From the NCBI GenBank assembly GCA_030377945.1, contig JAUCGD010000001.1, positions 1 through 64,000 on the forward strand: a stretch of 64,000 nt of DNA, written 5' to 3'. Below the pieces are notes generated by a model, which ran no database searches, had not been told where the DNA came from, and was given only the letters and a program-made list of their open reading frames with translations. Position numbers and translations under genes: made by a program. This document shows, piece after piece, positions 61,617 through 64,000 of this stretch (positions are counted from its first letter, which is position 1; each line of letters opens with the position of its first letter). Source of the stretch: Desulfobacterales bacterium HSG17. GTDB taxonomy: Bacteria > Desulfobacterota > Desulfobacteria > Desulfobacterales > Desulfococcaceae.

Positions 61617-63179
61617 ATGGAAGGGATTAGAAGCAAAACAAATGGTATACAAAAGACCCTGTTTGCCGTACTTGTTTTTGGAATGTTAATCATGACACCT
61701 GGGCTTTCTTTGGCTATGGAAGGTGAACCAGAATATGGCGGCACACTACGTCTTGTCTCCTGGGGAAGTGTTTCCGGATTTGATGTCCTTAAAACCCGAT
61801 CCCCTTTTGGTGTCGGGAGTGAAGCTGCTCACAGGGTGATGGAAATGCTTTTTGATAGGGGACCAAATGGTGAACTTATCCCTGTGTTAGGGGTGTCTGC
61901 CACAGAGTCTGCAGATGGAAAAACATGGACGATTAAACTCAGACAAGGGGTTAAATTCCACGACGGAACACCATTTAATGCCGATGCTGTTGTCTTTCAC
62001 TGGAAGCGTATTTTAGATCCTGAAACCCGATTGATTTTTAAGATTACGATTAAACCCATTTTATCGGTAGCAAAGACAGGCGAGTTTGAGGTACAATTTA
62101 ACCTGCAGCATGCATGGCTTCCTTTTACATCGATTTTGACAAATCCGGCTGGGTTTATTTCTCCCATACCATCACCCAAAGCTATTAAAGAAGGTGTCCA
62201 GCACCGTTCGCCGGTTGGCACAGGCCCCTTTATTTTTAAAGAATGGAAAAGTGGTGACCGTATTGCACTGACAAAAAATCCTGATTATTGGCAAAAAGGA
62301 AAACCCTATTTGGATGGAATTGTATATCTCATGATACCAGACCATGATGCCCGTTATGCTGCTTTGGTTTCCGGACAGGTCGATATGATCATGACCGACT
62401 GGCCGACCCATGTGGAAAACTTGACTTCTAATCCTGATTTTTCTACCCATATTGTTGACTATAGAAGTTTTTTAGCCCTGCTTTTTAATAACACAAAACC
62501 ACCTTTAAATGATGTCCGGGTGAGAAATGCCATGGCACTTGCCTGGGATCAGAAAAAGTATATAAAAGCCAATTATAAAAATACAGCACCTTACACAGAA
62601 AATTGGCATGAGGATAATACAAAATCAAACAATACCGGTTATCTGCATCATGATTTAAAAAAAGCCCGGGCTCTTATGGCTGAATATGGCAAACCTGTGG
62701 AATTAGAATATCTTCATACAGCGACTTCACGAGGTAGGGCTGCAGGTATGATTGTTCAACAGATGATGAAAGAAATTGGTATTAAAGTGAACCCAATACC
62801 AATGGATTATTCAGCCATTATAATGCAATTGTTCACAGGGCAATATGATATGACCTCATGGCGATTCCCTGGCGGCTATGATATGGGGCCAATTTCTCTA
62901 GCATCTTTTCATTCAAAGAGTCCTTTGAATCTAAGTAAATATTCTTCTGAAGAAGTGGATAAATTATTAGTTCAGCAGCGCCTGAGTACTGATCCTGATG
63001 CCAGAAAAAAAATTTTAAATATGGTTGTCCAAAATGTCAATTCAGATTCTCCTTTTATAAGCCTATCTGGATTCAGACATTATATATTTGCCAGGAATTA
63101 TGTAAAAAATATTAAACCGCCAGTGCCAGGAGAGGAAGGTTTTTCTGGAACTCAATTTAATATATGGCTGGACAAATAA
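61617..63179 (+). CDS. Family-5 extracellular solute-binding protein, copy 2
   Basis: A 520-residue paralogue of the protein at 54450 with a signal peptide (core FAVLVFGMLIMTPGLSLA, cleaved near residue 34). It keeps KFHDGTPFNADAVVFHWKRI, PVGTGPFIFKEWKSGDRIALTKNPDYWQKGKPYLDGI and VRNAMALAWDQKKYI. Differences concentrate in segments that line the ligand cleft, for example ~75-82 and the ~395-420 loop, so the two proteins may load the same importer with related ligands. AAAGGAGGAA precedes the ATG, a stronger ribosome site than copy 1. Confidence 0.93.
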   Translation: MEGIRSKTNGIQKTLFAVLVFGMLIMTPGLSLAMEGEPEYGGTLRLVSWGSVSGFDVLKTRSPFGVGSEAAHRVMEMLFDRGPNGELIPVLGVSATESADGKTWTIKLRQGVKFHDGTPFNADAVVFHWKRILDPETRLIFKITIKPILSVAKTGEFEVQFNLQHAWLPFTSILTNPAGFISPIPSPKAIKEGVQHRSPVGTGPFIFKEWKSGDRIALTKNPDYWQKGKPYLDGIVYLMIPDHDARYAALVSGQVDMIMTDWPTHVENLTSNPDFSTHIVDYRSFLALLFNNTKPPLNDVRVRNAMALAWDQKKYIKANYKNTAPYTENWHEDNTKSNNTGYLHHDLKKARALMAEYGKPVELEYLHTATSRGRAAGMIVQQMMKEIGIKVNPIPMDYSAIIMQLFTGQYDMTSWRFPGGYDMGPISLASFHSKSPLNLSKYSSEEVDKLLVQQRLSTDPDARKKILNMVVQNVNSDSPFISLSGFRHYIFARNYVKNIKPPVPGEEGFSGTQFNIWLDK

Positions 63180-63211
63180 AGTAAATTGATTTGAATATGT
63201 AGAGACAGGAA

Positions 63212-64000
63212 ATGGAAACTGAGAAAAAAGCAACCTTTGATAATCTGGTTGAGCAGTATTTGGGGATGAGTTTACCACAACATCTGGCAGGAGCCATATC
63301 CTGGCCAAGCCTTCCAGATGATGCACAGAACTATATCCTTCGATTGCTGGTGCTTATGAAACGCTCCAAATATTCAGCGGCCCAGTTTAATCCTATTCTT
63401 CTCCAATGGTTGTCTTTTAGAATCCCAAATATGTTACCAAGGGCATGGGGGGGGCATATCCCCCCCATTACATTCCCATTGCGCCATAAAAAATTAGATG
63501 ATTATGTTGAACAACTAAATTGGACAACTGGAGAAGAACAGTTTGTTTTTGTTGATATAGGATGCGGGTTCCCACCTGTTACAACAGCAGAGACTGCCCA
63601 GAGATTTCCTGACTGGCAAATTATCGGCGTTGACCAATCCTTTGCCGATTACGTCTTATACAACAAGGACGGACATTATGCCTGCTTTGACCAGAAGGGT
63701 GAATTCCAATATTTTCAGATGTTGCCAGGCGCAACCGGGTCGGCCGCACTTCCAGATCCGGTGAAGATTAGAAATCTTTTTGAACAGCTGTTTTCTGATC
63801 TTTTTCCTTTACTGAAAGACTCAAACAGTCAAAATCGCATGTCGGAAAGTGGAACTGTGGAAAAGCATGGGAACAGGCTAATACATAATCATATCTGTAA
63901 TTTTGAGACTGGCAATCTCAGGTTCTTTAAATCAGAAACATTGAATTTAAAAATCCCACCGGCCAAGGTCTGTCGTATCATGAATATGTTAATGTATTTT
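63212..64000 (+). CDS. Putative SAM-dependent methyltransferase (3' end outside window)
   Basis: An open frame of 263 codons running off the right edge, with ACAGGAA before its ATG 33 bases after the binding-protein stop. Residues ~112-145 read FVDIGCGFPPVTTAETAQRFPDWQIIGVDQSF, a class I SAM-binding motif (DIGCG) followed by the acidic residue after strand 2. The first ~110 residues are a helical region (DNLVEQYLGMSLPQHLAGAI) of no family I recognise, and the region after ~150 is also unfamiliar. It differs from the methyltransferase at 56056. A G8-CATAT-C7 hairpin lies inside it. Function within the island is unknown. Confidence 0.78.
   Translation, partial: METEKKATFDNLVEQYLGMSLPQHLAGAISWPSLPDDAQNYILRLLVLMKRSKYSAAQFNPILLQWLSFRIPNMLPRAWGGHIPPITFPLRHKKLDDYVEQLNWTTGEEQFVFVDIGCGFPPVTTAETAQRFPDWQIIGVDQSFADYVLYNKDGHYACFDQKGEFQYFQMLPGATGSAALPDPVKIRNLFEQLFSDLFPLLKDSNSQNRMSESGTVEKHGNRLIHNHICNFETGNLRFFKSETLNLKIPPAKVCRIMNMLMYF
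63445..63468 (+). other. G8/C7 homopolymer hairpin inside a coding region
   Basis: Eight G (63447-63454), then CATAT, then seven C (63460-63466) inside the methyltransferase gene. AT plus seven G pair with seven C plus AT around a 6-base loop. In frame it encodes Trp-Gly-Gly-His-Ile-Pro-Pro. Both tracts are prone to length change. Confidence 0.6.

Noticed and set aside
1..64000. CRISPR arrays, tRNA/rRNA genes, prophage or insertion sequences
   Set aside because: I looked for regular direct repeats, cloverleaf patterns, transposase motifs and phage genes and found none that I can support.

Overview
The window looks like chromosomal DNA from a heterotrophic, menaquinone-using, anaerobic sulfate-reducing deltaproteobacterium (Desulfobacterales, Desulfobacula/Desulfobacter-like). 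This is an inference from content: E. coli-type long ketol-acid reductoisomerase, LL-diaminopimelate aminotransferase, ADP-forming acyl-CoA synthetase, a MoeA with a C-terminal periplasmic-binding-like domain, iron-sulfur OYE-type reductases, bacteriohemerythrin, and a large acyl-CoA dehydrogenase/ETF complement. The DNA is AT-rich by eye, except a small toxin-antitoxin module near 52.6-53.2 kb. No rRNA, tRNA, CRISPR array, prophage or intact insertion sequence was seen.

Layout. 1-5.5 kb: ilvC (cut by the left edge), an ADP-forming acyl-CoA synthetase, panB and a Rossmann/DUF2520 protein, forming a branched-chain/pantothenate unit. 5.5-9.5 kb: a PreP-like M16 protease (-) and rsmA, which is frameshifted at a C9 tract. 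9.6-16.8 kb: HD-GYP protein, dapL, two tandem moeA genes (the second fused to a binding-protein domain), and a vWA-OmpA lipoprotein on the minus strand. 17-24.3 kb: uppP, phosphohexomutase, UvrD-type helicase, MFS carrier, OYE-type reductase. 24.3-30.7 kb (minus): menA, menG, a three-gene ABC importer and a second OYE-type reductase. 30.9-33.5 kb: thymidylate-synthase-like protein, ElaA-like acetyltransferase, ArfB, and an SDR. 33.7-42.6 kb: sensory and envelope genes (pentapeptide-repeat K+ channel, HDOD, vWA protein, two-component pair, second vWA-OmpA lipoprotein with a sigma-54-like promoter, hemerythrin, one unknown protein).

42.7-52.0 kb is a catabolic operon: etfBA, an ACAD10/11-type acyl-CoA dehydrogenase, TetR, an ACAD10/11-type kinase, SDR, and two ~607-residue acyl-CoA dehydrogenases, behind a strong 12+12 bp palindrome. 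The separate ACAD11-like dehydrogenase (Asp where the catalytic Glu normally sits) beside its kinase matches the logic of 4-hydroxyacyl-CoA catabolism through a 4-phosphoacyl-CoA.

52.1-53.5 kb is a scar-like zone: a LysE-family remnant and a GC-richer HigBA-like module. 53.5-64 kb is an accessory island: two paralogous TetR regulators with matching 26-bp palindromic operators, two paralogous family-5 binding proteins bracketing a complete Dpp/Opp-type ABC importer, and two different SAM-dependent methyltransferases (the second cut by the right edge). Its substrate is unknown; uptake of a compound that is methylated by the neighbouring enzymes is the working idea.
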